NCBI GenBank assembly: GCA_029858255.1 | Contig: JAOUFJ010000024.1 | Location: forward strand, 1-37,726 | Reading direction: 5' to 3' | DNA from: a candidate division WOR-3 bacterium | Lineage (GTDB): Bacteria; Hydrothermota; Tepidihabitantia; SM23-42 | DNA length: 37,726 nt | Part shown: positions 24,702-32,593 of the stretch, piece by piece | How the letters are laid out: every line of letters starts with the position of its first letter | Numbering within the stretch: position 1 is the stretch's first letter | Notes under the pieces: model-generated | The model's input: the letters and a program-made list of their open reading frames with translations, nothing else | Databases searched by the model: none | Told to the model about the DNA's origin: nothing | Position numbers and translations under genes: made by a program

Positions 24702-26207
24702 TCAAAAAGTTGTCAAGAATATCTTCTCGATTTCTCTAAACATTTTCTCTTCTTGTTTGGTCAAAGAGTCAACTGTAGTATTCATTGAAGTGTTAAATTC
24801 GTCATCGGTAATTGATTTGAGGTTTATGAGCACATTCAACCGCGCGCCGATGAACCCGCTATGCAAGGCATGAAGTGCGACCCCAACGTCAGATATCGCA
24901 CTCTTCAAACCCTTCTGGGCGAGTGTTTTAGCATAGGGATAGACCAACAGAATCTTCTTGCATACCTCAAGGGGTACCTGGGCGGCATTCTTCAAGCCAT
25001 CCTGCACCGCCGCTTCTTTCGCCTTTTTCTCTTCTGGTGACTCTTCCGGCAGCTTGAACGCAGTCATGACCTCATCGAAGGCCTGCTTATCCTTATCGAT
25101 GTACTTGTAGAAATCGTACATTTCAAGCTTCAGATGGCCATGGAAGTCCTTGAGTTCGGCATCCTTTGTTTTGCGAACGGTTATCCCGGTGACCATCGCC
25201 AGCAGCCCGGTACCGAGTGCAGCTTCGAGCGCCGCGACGCTGCCCCCGCCGGGAGTAGGTTTGGACATCGCCAGATCATTAAGGAATTCAAGTATCGACT
25301 GCTTTCCCGCCTTGCCGCGCAGACGGTACTCGAGAATCTGGTTCTCGTTGAAACGGTCTAACTGGAGGTAATATCTTGCCGTGTCAATCAAGGCTTGTTC
25401 AGGAACCAACCCAACGATCTCTGATTCCTTGATACATACACCGTAGCGCTCGGCTTCACGGCGCGCCATTTCATACACCCTGAAAAGTGGCGTTTTTGTG
25501 TACTCGGTCATGTTTATCGAAACTTGGGCAACTCCTTCATTCTTCAGTTCAAAACCCAGTGCTTTGCAGTAACGGAACCCCCCGCTCATGAAACGTATTG
25601 CCTTGGCGATCTTCTGAGCGATCTCGACGTCGGACGTATCCAGATTAAGATTGAATGCAATGAGCGGAAACCTGGCTCCCACCACGGTAGCTCCGGCAGT
25701 GGGGTGTATTTTCGGTTCACCAAAATCCGGTCTACGGTCTGGATTGGTCTCTATTTCATCACGCAGTCCTTCGAATTCACCCCTCCTTATGTTGGCGAGG
25801 TTCTGACGGTCCGGCCGGGTTGCAGCCGCCTCGTACAGGTAAACTGGGATCTGAAGCTCTTCGGCAATCCTCTTCCCGAGACGTTTTGCCAGTTCCACAC
25901 ACTCGCGTGTCGTTGCATTACTGATCGGCACAAACGGTATAACATCGGTTGCACCCATGCGCGGATGTTCACCTTTGTGTTTTGTAAGATCGATCAACTC
26001 CGAGGCTTTCTTCGCACCCCTGAAAGCGGCTTCGAGCACGGCTTCGGGTTCGCCGACGAATGTTACAACTGCTCGGTTATGGCTCGGGTCCATCTCCCGG
26101 TCGAGCAGATCAACACCAGCACTCTCTATCTCACCGATAATCTGATTGAGTTTTTCCTCGTCACGACCTTCACTGAAATTCGGAATACACTCAATTATTT
26201 TTTCCAT
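24702..26207 (-). CDS. ftcD: Bifunctional glutamate formiminotransferase / formimidoyl-THF cyclodeaminase
   Basis: This 501-residue fusion has the same layout as the animal FTCD enzyme. The formiminotransferase part covers about 1-300 (ECIPNFSEGRD, probable catalytic His81 in KHKGEHPRMGATDV, HPTAGATVVGAR). The cyclodeaminase part covers about 310-501 (SKPTPGGGSVAALEAALG). It moves the formimino group of formiminoglutamate to tetrahydrofolate and then releases ammonia, giving 5,10-methenyl-THF, and so links histidine breakdown to one-carbon metabolism. It overlaps hutI by 17 nt. hutH and hutU are not present here. Confidence 0.96.
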   Translation of the reverse strand: MEKIIECIPNFSEGRDEEKLNQIIGEIESAGVDLLDREMDPSHNRAVVTFVGEPEAVLEAAFRGAKKASELIDLTKHKGEHPRMGATDVIPFVPISNATTRECVELAKRLGKRIAEELQIPVYLYEAAATRPDRQNLANIRRGEFEGLRDEIETNPDRRPDFGEPKIHPTAGATVVGARFPLIAFNLNLDTSDVEIAQKIAKAIRFMSGGFRYCKALGFELKNEGVAQVSINMTEYTKTPLFRVYEMARREAERYGVCIKESEIVGLVPEQALIDTARYYLQLDRFNENQILEYRLRGKAGKQSILEFLNDLAMSKPTPGGGSVAALEAALGTGLLAMVTGITVRKTKDAELKDFHGHLKLEMYDFYKYIDKDKQAFDEVMTAFKLPEESPEEKKAKEAAVQDGLKNAAQVPLEVCKKILLVYPYAKTLAQKGLKSAISDVGVALHALHSGFIGARLNVLINLKSITDDEFNTSMNTTVDSLTKQEEKMFREIEKIFLTTF

Positions 26208-27387
26208 AGATTACCTTCCCTTCCTTAATAGTATAACTGACCATATCCTCCCCAAATTGGTAGGGAATCTTTCTGTAATTGTCGACATTAAGTACGACCA
26301 GATCCGCCTGTTTTCCTTCTTCAATACTGCCAACGCGGTCAAAAATACCAAGCGCCCTGGCGCCATTCTTGGTCGCGCCAATGAGGGCTTCCTCCACATG
26401 CATGCCATACGCGAGACAGGCGAGCGCGATGATTTTCAGCATCGAATAGATCATACACGATCCGGGATTGAAATCACTCGCTATAGCTACATCTGATCTC
26501 GCCGACCGGAACGCTTGCATATCCGGTTTGCCATTAAGCCGTAGAAATACCGAGGTGCCGGGGAGCAAGGTGGGCACGACGCCGGACTTCTTCATCGCCA
26601 CGATATCGCGTTTCGTCGAAACGAGCAGGTGATCCGCCGATGTGCAGCCCAGTTTGGCGGCAACGAGCGCCCCACCTATGTTGGCGAATTCATCCGTATG
26701 GATCTTCAACTTGAATCCCCAATCCCTTGCGGCCGATAATATCACCTCGCTCTCTTCCTTGCTGAAAGCGATACGATCACAGAAGACATCGCAGAAGGCG
26801 GCCAATTTGTTTTTAGCAACGTAGGGGATCATCTCATCGACCACGCTTTTTATGAAATCATCCCGCTTCACTTTCGCGGGCACTGTATGAACCAGAAAAG
26901 TAGGAACCACTTCAATCGGCGCGCGCTTCTTCAACCGGTTAATGACCCGCAACATCTTGTATTCAACTTCTGACGTCAAACCGTAGCCACTTTTGATTTC
27001 CACCGTCGTTGTACCGTGCCTCAATATCCTCTTCAATCGCTGACGTCCCAACTGATACAGCAAATCCTCGCTCGCTTTTGTAGTATGCTTCACGGTACTT
27101 GCGATGCCACCCCCGGCCCGGGCTATTGCCTCATATTTGAGGCCTTTTATGCGCATGGCGAACTCATCCTCACGACTGCCTCCAAAGACCAGGTGAGTAT
27201 GAGAATCGACAAAACCAGGGCAGACGACGCATCCCGTGGCATCTATGATCCGGTAGTGTTTTTTGGGCCGTACCGTGCCAATCTTCTCAATGATGCCGTC
27301 TTCAATAAGAATTGAACGATTCTTAACGACACCGAGACCGCGTTTCATAGTAAGAATTTCAGTAGCATTTGAGAGTACAATGGACAT
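26191..27387 (-). CDS. hutI: Imidazolonepropionase
   Basis: This 398-residue amidohydrolase opens the imidazolone ring of the histidine-degradation intermediate to give formiminoglutamate, the substrate of the next gene product. Motifs: GFVDSHTHLVFGG (metal HxH), VEIKSGYGL, KIHTDEF, SADHLL and ASDFNPGS. The promoter -10 box ends 5 nt before ATG and there is no Shine-Dalgarno site, so the message is probably leaderless. It is the first gene of an apparent seven-gene minus-strand operon running down to lpxA. Confidence 0.96.
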   Translation of the reverse strand: MSIVLSNATEILTMKRGLGVVKNRSILIEDGIIEKIGTVRPKKHYRIIDATGCVVCPGFVDSHTHLVFGGSREDEFAMRIKGLKYEAIARAGGGIASTVKHTTKASEDLLYQLGRQRLKRILRHGTTTVEIKSGYGLTSEVEYKMLRVINRLKKRAPIEVVPTFLVHTVPAKVKRDDFIKSVVDEMIPYVAKNKLAAFCDVFCDRIAFSKEESEVILSAARDWGFKLKIHTDEFANIGGALVAAKLGCTSADHLLVSTKRDIVAMKKSGVVPTLLPGTSVFLRLNGKPDMQAFRSARSDVAIASDFNPGSCMIYSMLKIIALACLAYGMHVEEALIGATKNGARALGIFDRVGSIEEGKQADLVVLNVDNYRKIPYQFGEDMVSYTIKEGKVIYGKNN

Positions 27388-27392
27388 GAAAT

Positions 27393-27420
27393 ATTTTACC
27401 CTATTTTCGCTTTATGTCAA
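27393..27420 (-). promoter_or_regulatory. Promoter of the hutI-ftcD-TPR-lpxA operon, leaderless arrangement
   Basis: On the minus strand TTGACA (27420-27415), a 16-nt spacer and TAAAAT (27398-27393) are followed by 5 nt and the ATG of hutI. Confidence 0.78.
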
Positions 27421-27513
27421 TGATTAGACCCAAAATCAAGGCTTGAATACACAAGAAAACGCTTTTGAGAAGGATTGTGACTGAGATTTCTTAGACCCTG
27501 AAGAGTCTCTTAC

Positions 27514-28503
27514 TTATTTGTCTTGAGGCGGTTCGCTCCTCCAGACAATTTTGCCGGTTCTATTGACATAGGCACGGTTTTTCAATGTATCAAGCACCAT
27601 GGCCAAACCGCCCGAGAAATGACTCACGAGTCCGAATTGCGCGGGGATCACGATCTTGCCTGATTTATCTATGTAACCCCATCTTTCACCAACCTTAACT
27701 GCGGACAAGCCCTCGAAAAATCCATATGCAAGATCGAATTTCGGCTCTATCGCCAACTCGCCGTTAGTGTTTGTGAAACCCCATTTCTCGCCAATTCTTA
27801 CCGGCGCGAGGCTATCGGAAAAAGTACCCGCGAAGTCATATTGCAGATCAATGACAATGTCACCTTTCTTGTCGATAAAACCCCATTTGCCATCTGCAAA
27901 AACGGGGGCGCTTCCTTCAGAGAACATACCCACGGCATCGAATCGAGGTTCGATGACCACTTCTCCTGCCTGATTAACATAACCCCAGCCCGTACTATCC
28001 CGGAAAGCTGCCAGACCTTCGGAAAATGTGAGTGGGATGTCGAATATCGCATCGATGACCATCTCACCCTTCTTGTTGATGCATCCCCATTTCTCTTCGG
28101 TCCGGACCGCGGCAAGGCCCTCGGAGAAGGCGCGCACGGCCACATATTCAGGTTCTAACACGAAATTTCCGAGCGTGTCAATGAACCCCCATTTCTGTCC
28201 CACTCTGACGTCCGCTATTCCTTCAGAAAAGAAGCTACTGTGGTCGAACTGTGGTTCAATGATAACTCTGCCTTTTGCGTCTATGTAACCCCATTTCCAG
28301 TCCTTCTCGAAAGCCACGCGGCCTTCAGAGAACCGACCGACCCGGTCCAACTGCGGTTCAATTACGACTCTGCCCTTGTTGTCAATGTAACCGATCTTCT
28401 GTTCAACCATGATCGGAAACAACTTCGCCTCCTCATTTCCCCCGGAATTGCGGCAAGAGAAGACGACTAACGCTGTGATGCAAAACGCAAGTATTTTTTT
28501 CAC
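27514..28503 (-). CDS. WG-repeat lipoprotein
   Basis: This 329-residue protein starts at GTG 28503 (AGGAG lies 5 nt upstream) with a lipoprotein signal (KKILAFCITALVVFSC; the Cys would be lipidated). The mature part is almost entirely WG repeats: eight units of about 34 residues, each like KWGYID-x-KG-x-VVIEP-x-FD-x5-FSEGLA, plus a partial last unit ending GKIVW. WG proteins are extracytoplasmic beta-propeller-like repeats of unknown function. Reading further upstream would give a 22-residue extension without a ribosome site, so I reject it. Confidence 0.9.
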   Translation of the reverse strand: MKKILAFCITALVVFSCRNSGGNEEAKLFPIMVEQKIGYIDNKGRVVIEPQLDRVGRFSEGRVAFEKDWKWGYIDAKGRVIIEPQFDHSSFFSEGIADVRVGQKWGFIDTLGNFVLEPEYVAVRAFSEGLAAVRTEEKWGCINKKGEMVIDAIFDIPLTFSEGLAAFRDSTGWGYVNQAGEVVIEPRFDAVGMFSEGSAPVFADGKWGFIDKKGDIVIDLQYDFAGTFSDSLAPVRIGEKWGFTNTNGELAIEPKFDLAYGFFEGLSAVKVGERWGYIDKSGKIVIPAQFGLVSHFSGGLAMVLDTLKNRAYVNRTGKIVWRSEPPQDK

Positions 28504-28638
28504 AAATACTCCTTTTTTCACAAATTGATTATCGCATAATAGATACAGAAATACCTGAACATGTGACAAATACTACAATTGAAAAAAGTGTCGGGATGCT
28601 GACATTGAAATCAGATAGTAACCAGTAGAATGTTCACG

Positions 28639-29391
28639 CTACTTATGAGCCACGCAAATGAGCAGGTCACTTTCCTTTTTATTGTACGGCTCGAACTTGT
28701 ATGAACCGTAGAAACGTATTTTTTTGTAGCCAGCCAGCTGCAGCAGTTTGGTGTAATCATCCTTGAGCAGGATCTGGGCATAATCCACCGACCAAACCTT
28801 GAGCTCCGGCTTCTGCTTGTCGTGTCGTATGTCGAGAACATTGTACCGCGCCCCGCGTTCCCGATAGTCGATCGCAAAAAGCCGTGTAAAATCTTTCTGG
28901 CTCGAGTTTAGTATAAATCTGGGCTTCATCTTCCACTGTTTATCAGTGGTACCCTGAGTAATTATCAATATGCCGTTTTCGCGCAATACCCTCTGCATGC
29001 TCAAGAATGCCCTGATGATCTCCTTTTTATCCGGCATATGAAGTATCGAACTTGAAAGGCATGTGACCGCATCAAATTTCCGCTTGAAATTCTTGTGCAA
29101 CGAACGGTAGTCGACCTTGTGTAGCGGGATATTTACATCCAGGCTTTTAAAGTTCTTCCTTGCCCTCGTCAGCATAGACGTCGAGACGTCCGAACAGGTC
29201 ACCTCACAACCCAATGAGTAGAAAAGATGTGCATCATGACCCGTACCGCATGCACAATCCAGCACTGAATGGATATTGTTTTCCAGAAAAACTTTTTGAT
29301 AGAAGACACGATAGTTCGGCTTGTGCTCACCGAACTTACCGTGGAACAAATCGTATCGTTCTGCAAAACCCTGGTATGCGTCTTTACCCAT
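28639..29391 (-). CDS. Class I SAM-dependent methyltransferase
   Basis: This 250-residue protein has the Rossmann motif I VLDCACGTGHDA (about 43-54), an acidic post-motif CSDVSTSML and LRENGILIIT, as in small-molecule methyltransferases of the glycine N-methyltransferase type. An N-terminal AYQGFAERYDLFHG fits the common 'Y..FA..YD' opening. The substrate is unknown. GGAG lies 9 nt before ATG. It is divergent from the in-frame-TGA gene at 29705 with 313 bp between. Confidence 0.88.
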   Translation of the reverse strand: MGKDAYQGFAERYDLFHGKFGEHKPNYRVFYQKVFLENNIHSVLDCACGTGHDAHLFYSLGCEVTCSDVSTSMLTRARKNFKSLDVNIPLHKVDYRSLHKNFKRKFDAVTCLSSSILHMPDKKEIIRAFLSMQRVLRENGILIITQGTTDKQWKMKPRFILNSSQKDFTRLFAIDYRERGARYNVLDIRHDKQKPELKVWSVDYAQILLKDDYTKLLQLAGYKKIRFYGSYKFEPYNKKESDLLICVAHK

Positions 29392-29533
29392 TATGGCAAC
29401 TCCAGATCATGTAATACTGATTCAATGGCAACAGAGTTAAATTGTCCAGAATATCGTATGTTTTGATGTCATGAATACGAAACACTTCAATATTATATCC
29501 AAACTTGGACAAAAGTCAACTGGTATTCAAGGC

Positions 29534-29561
29534 TTGACATTTCGAAGAATCTAACGATAAT
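29534..29561 (+). promoter_or_regulatory. Promoter upstream of the Omp28-like TGA gene
   Basis: TTGACA (29534-29539), a 16-nt spacer and GATAAT (29556-29561). A second possible promoter follows: TTGTCA at 29566-29571 with TATAAA at 29589-29594. The rest of the 313-bp gap (29392-29533) shows nothing clear. Confidence 0.6.
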
Positions 29562-29599
29562 AAACTTGTCAATATTTCGTAAGGGGGTTATAAAAATGT

Positions 29600-29624
29600 G
29601 TCGATACGGCGTTAGTGTATCGAC
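29600..29624 (+). promoter_or_regulatory. 8-bp inverted repeat in the leader of the Omp28-like gene
   Basis: GTCGATAC and GTATCGAC are perfect inverted copies around a 9-nt loop, placed near the start of transcription from the second candidate promoter and about 80 nt before the gene. It could be an operator or an mRNA hairpin. Confidence 0.55.
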
Positions 29625-29704
29625 GGTCAGGCAATTATAACTCACAACATCCCCAGTAGATATAAACATAAACATTATAAACACTATAAGCATAAGGAGG
29701 TAAT

Positions 29705-30733
29705 ATGCGAAATATATCGCACAGAGTATTGACGACTTTAATGGCCTTCGCCATGCTTGGCGGGCTATATGCAGCCCAGCGCGTCGTCATGATGGAAGAA
29801 GCCTACTGGAGTGGTTGACCAACGTGCCCTTATGCCAGCAGTCTGCTGGACACAATAGCAATGTTGGATTATCCTGACCAGACCGCGCTTGTCGAGTATC
29901 ACTCGGCTACTGGAGATTTTGGATTTTTACAGAAAGCGCGCGACCGCGTATACAATTATTACATTTTTTACGGGTATCCATCCCTTTTCGCCGATGGAGT
30001 AGATCTCTGGCCGATAAGCACATGGAGGCCCTGGCTCACGAGTCGCATGGCACAGCCCTCGCCGGTTACGCTGAATATTACAGGTGGCTATGATCCGGTC
30101 ACGAACAACGGCACGGTAACCGCATCATTCCAGAACGATTCGGCAAGCGCCATAACCGCACGTGTCTACTTTGTGATAACCGAGGACAGCCTCTACCACC
30201 TCGATCCCAATGGACACGGATGGCACAACAAACTGGCGCGAGACTTTCTGCCGGATGAAATCGGCGAAGTGGTGACGATCGATCCCGGGCAGACAGTCGA
30301 CGTGAACCGGCCATTCATGATCGATGCCGCCTGGGATGAGACCCGCTGTAACATAGTGACCTGGATCCAGGTAGATGCACCCTCGCGCGAGGGACTTCAA
30401 GCCGGAAAGATCAAAATAATGGACCTCGTCGGGATCGAAGAGATCGTACTTGAAAAACTGGATAAATCCGTTGTTACCCTAGTCAACAACCCATGTTCTG
30501 CAGATAACATCCGGTTCCTCATCGAACTACCCCAGGGTGCAGCATACGAGTTCGAGATATTCGATGTTCTGGGGCGAAACGTGAAGAGCCTCACCGGTAT
30601 CACTTCAAGTAACCGTGAAATACTACACTTAGACCTGAATGCAGCCAACCAGAACCAGGTTAGCGCCGGCGTCTATCTGTATCGCTTTGTTAGCCAATCG
30701 GAAATAGCAACGGGTAAGATTATCGTAAAGTAA
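29705..30733 (+). CDS. Secreted Omp28/thioredoxin-like protein with in-frame TGA (candidate selenoprotein)
   Basis: One frame runs from ATG 29705 (AAGGAGG site upstream) to the stop at 30733, broken only by TGA at 29816-29818: 342 residues if TGA is read as residue 38. A signal peptide (ending LGGLYAAQ) is followed by VVMMEEAYWSG, then TGA, then PTCPYASSLLD. Omp28-like proteins have EE-x5-W-C-x2-C-P here, so TGA falls on the first Cys and Cys41 is the second. VEYH, FYGYPSLFADGV and a beta-sandwich (VYFVITEDSLYH...HNKLARDFLPDEIGE) fit the family, and the end (AGVYLYRF...GKIIVK) is a FlgD-like tail. Selenocysteine insertion is inferred. The alternatives are a recent nonsense mutation or a sequencing error, in which case translation could restart only weakly at 29861. 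Confidence 0.7.
29816..29853 (+). promoter_or_regulatory. Bacterial SECIS-like hairpin after the in-frame TGA
   Basis: Sixteen nt after TGA a perfect stem CCAGCA/TGCTGG (29835-29840 and 29844-29849) closes a loop GTC. GTG/CAC may add a lower stem. Bacterial SECIS elements need a short stem with a G near the start of the loop, about 16-37 nt after UGA; here the loop starts 22 nt after it. The core GCA-GUC-UGC is close to that of E. coli fdhF (GCA-GGUC-UGC, from memory). Confidence 0.62.
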
Positions 30734-30743
30734 TACCGAAATA

Positions 30744-30873
30744 TGGGGTCAGGTCTTGACTATTGACAACTGTCACATTTTCACAATACCGGAGTCGATT
30801 TTCGAGACCATCACTGCTGCTACACGCAAGCTAGACATATAGCCATTTTGTCAATAGTCAAGACCTGACCCCA
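30744..30873. mobile_element. MITE-like palindromic-ended element, copy 1
   Basis: This 130-bp element has perfect 26-bp terminal inverted repeats beginning TGGGGTCAGGTCTTGAC and ending GTCAAGACCTGACCCCA. It has no open frame and no clear target duplication. It is related to the copies at 33063 and 35485 but inserted in the opposite orientation, as judged by the internal TCGAAAATC/GAAAATG half. It may be a non-autonomous element; no transposase is in the window. Confidence 0.85.
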
Positions 30874-30883
30874 ACTGCCATGC

Positions 30884-30911
30884 TTGATTAATTCCTTGAT
30901 CTGCGTATAAT
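30884..30911 (+). promoter_or_regulatory. Promoter of the gene at 30941
   Basis: TTGATT (30884-30889), a 16-nt spacer and TATAAT (30906-30911) lie just outside the MITE-like copy. Confidence 0.65.
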
Positions 30912-30940
30912 TAACTACAAAAATATTTGAGGAGGAACTC

Positions 30941-31525
30941 ATGAAACATGTAGCGCTATTAGTACTCATCACGATCTTCTCGATCTCGCCACTGCTTGCA
31001 CAAACGACAGATGAAGCACCGGAGAGAACACCGGATGCCGAAGAACTGAGAAGTACAAGCAGAATTCCCGAAGCCGCAAAAGAAGCAAGGGAAGCGGGCA
31101 CTGAAGAAGACGAAATACAGAATGTAGTAAAAGGTGTACAGGAAAAGAAATTATCTCCAGAGGAAGGCGTGAATACCATAAGAATCATGGAAGAGAACTC
31201 GGCTGGAGGAGCATCAAACAGGGGAATCTCCGATTTCGTCGTCGAACAGAAAGCAAAAGGCGTCCACGGTGAGGAATTAGGTCAGACAGTTAGAACCGAA
31301 TTACAGGCCCGGCACCGGGTTAGGGTTGAGGAAGACGAAGGAAAGACAGAACGTAAAGAAGAGCGTGAAGGCAAGGAAGCCGAGGTAGAAAAAGAAGGAA
31401 CTCAAAAAGTCAAGTCCGAAGCCAAAGAAGGCCAGCAAGGAGACCAAAGCCAGGAGCAGAAAGGGATGATGAAGAAACAGGACGAAGAACAGCCCACCTC
31501 AAAAGGGAAAGGCAAGGGAAAATAG
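30941..31525 (+). CDS. Exported highly charged protein, unknown function
   Basis: This 194-residue protein has a signal peptide (MKHVALLVLITIFSISPLLAQ). A helical middle (about 45-125: PEAAKEAREAG, ISDFVVEQKAKGVHGEELG) could form two short repeats of about 40 residues. The tail (about 125-194) is very rich in Lys, Glu and Gln and ends SKGKGKGK. I do not recognise a family. A GGAGG site lies 6 nt before ATG. The following small lipoprotein gene, 34 nt downstream, probably shares the transcript. Confidence 0.75.
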   Translation: MKHVALLVLITIFSISPLLAQTTDEAPERTPDAEELRSTSRIPEAAKEAREAGTEEDEIQNVVKGVQEKKLSPEEGVNTIRIMEENSAGGASNRGISDFVVEQKAKGVHGEELGQTVRTELQARHRVRVEEDEGKTERKEEREGKEAEVEKEGTQKVKSEAKEGQQGDQSQEQKGMMKKQDEEQPTSKGKGKGK

Positions 31526-31559
31526 ATAATGCATCAGCTAGATTAAACAAGGAGAAATC

Positions 31560-31844
31560 ATGAAGAAAAAAATCTTTCTTATCGCCGCAATAGCTGTCCT
31601 GGTAATAATTGGCTGCGCAAATGGCAGTGAAGAAAAGGCACTCGACCAGAAGACAATAGAAAAAGTTGCGAAAATAGCGGCAATGGTCGAGATCGATGAA
31701 GTAAAAGCACTCAAAATGCTGGAAACGGAAAAAATGAGTCTTGATAGGTATAAAGAGATAATTACGGCAATCACGCTCGATACAAAAGCGACAGAGAAGT
31801 TTGTCGAGATGAAGAACGCCTACATGGAACAGTATCAGAAATAA
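31560..31844 (+). CDS. Small lipoprotein, unknown function
   Basis: This 94-residue protein has a lipoprotein signal (MKKKIFLIAAIAVLVIIGC; lipidated Cys19) and then an amphipathic helical body of about 70 residues with no known domain (EKVAKIAAMVEIDEVKALKML). AAGGAG lies 6 nt before ATG. It is followed by a strong terminator. Confidence 0.78.
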   Translation: MKKKIFLIAAIAVLVIIGCANGSEEKALDQKTIEKVAKIAAMVEIDEVKALKMLETEKMSLDRYKEIITAITLDTKATEKFVEMKNAYMEQYQK

Positions 31845-31878
31845 TCACAAGCGAAGTCTAGTCTGGAAATTCGAAACA

Positions 31879-31910
31879 GGGGAAGGCTAAATGCCTTCCC
31901 CTTATCTTTT
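31879..31910 (+). terminator. Rho-independent terminator
   Basis: A perfect 9-bp stem GGGGAAGGC/GCCTTCCCC with loop TAAAT is followed by TTATCTTTT. It ends the 30941-31844 unit. It may also serve the convergent lysE, where the U-tract is weaker. Confidence 0.9.
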
Positions 31911-31922
31911 GCATGTCTATCG

Positions 31923-32546
31923 TCACTGTCCTGATGTTACTGACAACGCAATTCCTGCACTGACCATAATGAACCCGGCCAACCGATTCTGCGTCTTCCA
32001 GTATCTTCTTGAGTCAAACAAAATACTCACACGGTCTGCGAGCATTGTATAGAATGCAAGTACGGTGGCGGCGATCACTACACTGGTCACAGCAAGAACG
32101 ATCAACTGGATATTCTCATCCTGGGTTCGAACAACGAACTGAGGCAGAAGCGCGGCATAGTAGATTATGGCTTTGGGATTGGTCCCGCAGACCACAAAAC
32201 CTTTGACAAATGGCTTGTGCATGTTATTGGAAACCGCTTCTTTTCCGGTATCCAGAAGCGGCCGGCCAGCAGTCCACTGGCGATAGCCCAGATAGACCAG
32301 GTAAATTGCGCCGATAATTTTCAGCACCTGGAAAAGAACAACTGATTGTTCTAATACGCGGTTCATACCAAAGAGCACGATGAAGATCTGGCAACAATTG
32401 GCAACGAGTTGCCCCGATATTGTGGGCAGCGTTCTTCGTGCTCCGTGTCTGATTGCATGGGCAATCGTAAAACAGACAGATGGTCCTGGAATCAGACCAA
32501 AAATAAATGACGCGCCAACAAAGGACAGCCAAACAGGCAAATACAT
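31923..32546 (-). CDS. LysE/RhtB-family amino-acid exporter
   Basis: This 207-residue inner-membrane protein has about six transmembrane segments and the family opening (SFIFGLIPGPSVCFTIAHAIRHGARRT), then GAIYLVYLGYRQW and KGFVVCGTNPKAIIYYAALLPQFV. LysE/RhtB proteins export amino acids or similar small molecules; the substrate is unknown. AAGGAGG lies 4 nt before ATG. A TTTGATATCAAA palindrome sits just upstream, the same as in the marR promoter, so control by the neighbouring MarR is likely. Confidence 0.92.
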   Translation of the reverse strand: MYLPVWLSFVGASFIFGLIPGPSVCFTIAHAIRHGARRTLPTISGQLVANCCQIFIVLFGMNRVLEQSVVLFQVLKIIGAIYLVYLGYRQWTAGRPLLDTGKEAVSNNMHKPFVKGFVVCGTNPKAIIYYAALLPQFVVRTQDENIQLIVLAVTSVVIAATVLAFYTMLADRVSILFDSRRYWKTQNRLAGFIMVSAGIALSVTSGQ

Positions 32547-32561
32547 TGTTCCTCCTTATTG

Positions 32562-32575
32562 GTTTGATATCAAAC
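32562..32575. promoter_or_regulatory. MarR-type operator upstream of lysE
   Basis: GTTTGATATCAAAC is a perfect 14-bp palindrome 15 bp before the lysE start. Its 12-bp core recurs in the marR promoter. Confidence 0.7.
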
Positions 32576-32593
32576 TATATTCACAAAATTTTT

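Noticed and set aside
28504-28569. A 22-residue N-terminal extension of the WG-repeat lipoprotein
   Set aside because: It would hide the lipoprotein signal; the GTG at 28503 has an AGGAG site and gives a standard signal sequence.
29816-29818. Genome-wide reassignment of TGA
   Set aside because: TGA ends several intact genes at the expected place (fabZ, yihY, amidohydrolase, GNAT).
29861-30733. Omp28-like gene starting at ATG 29861 as a complete 290-residue protein
   Set aside because: This would lose the signal peptide and the redox motif, which lie in the same frame just upstream behind a strong ribosome site; there is no ribosome site before 29861.
30744-30873. The palindromic-ended elements as transcription terminators
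   Set aside because: Inverted ends are nearly 80 nt apart with no U-tract after them; three copies with conserved ends fit a mobile element better.
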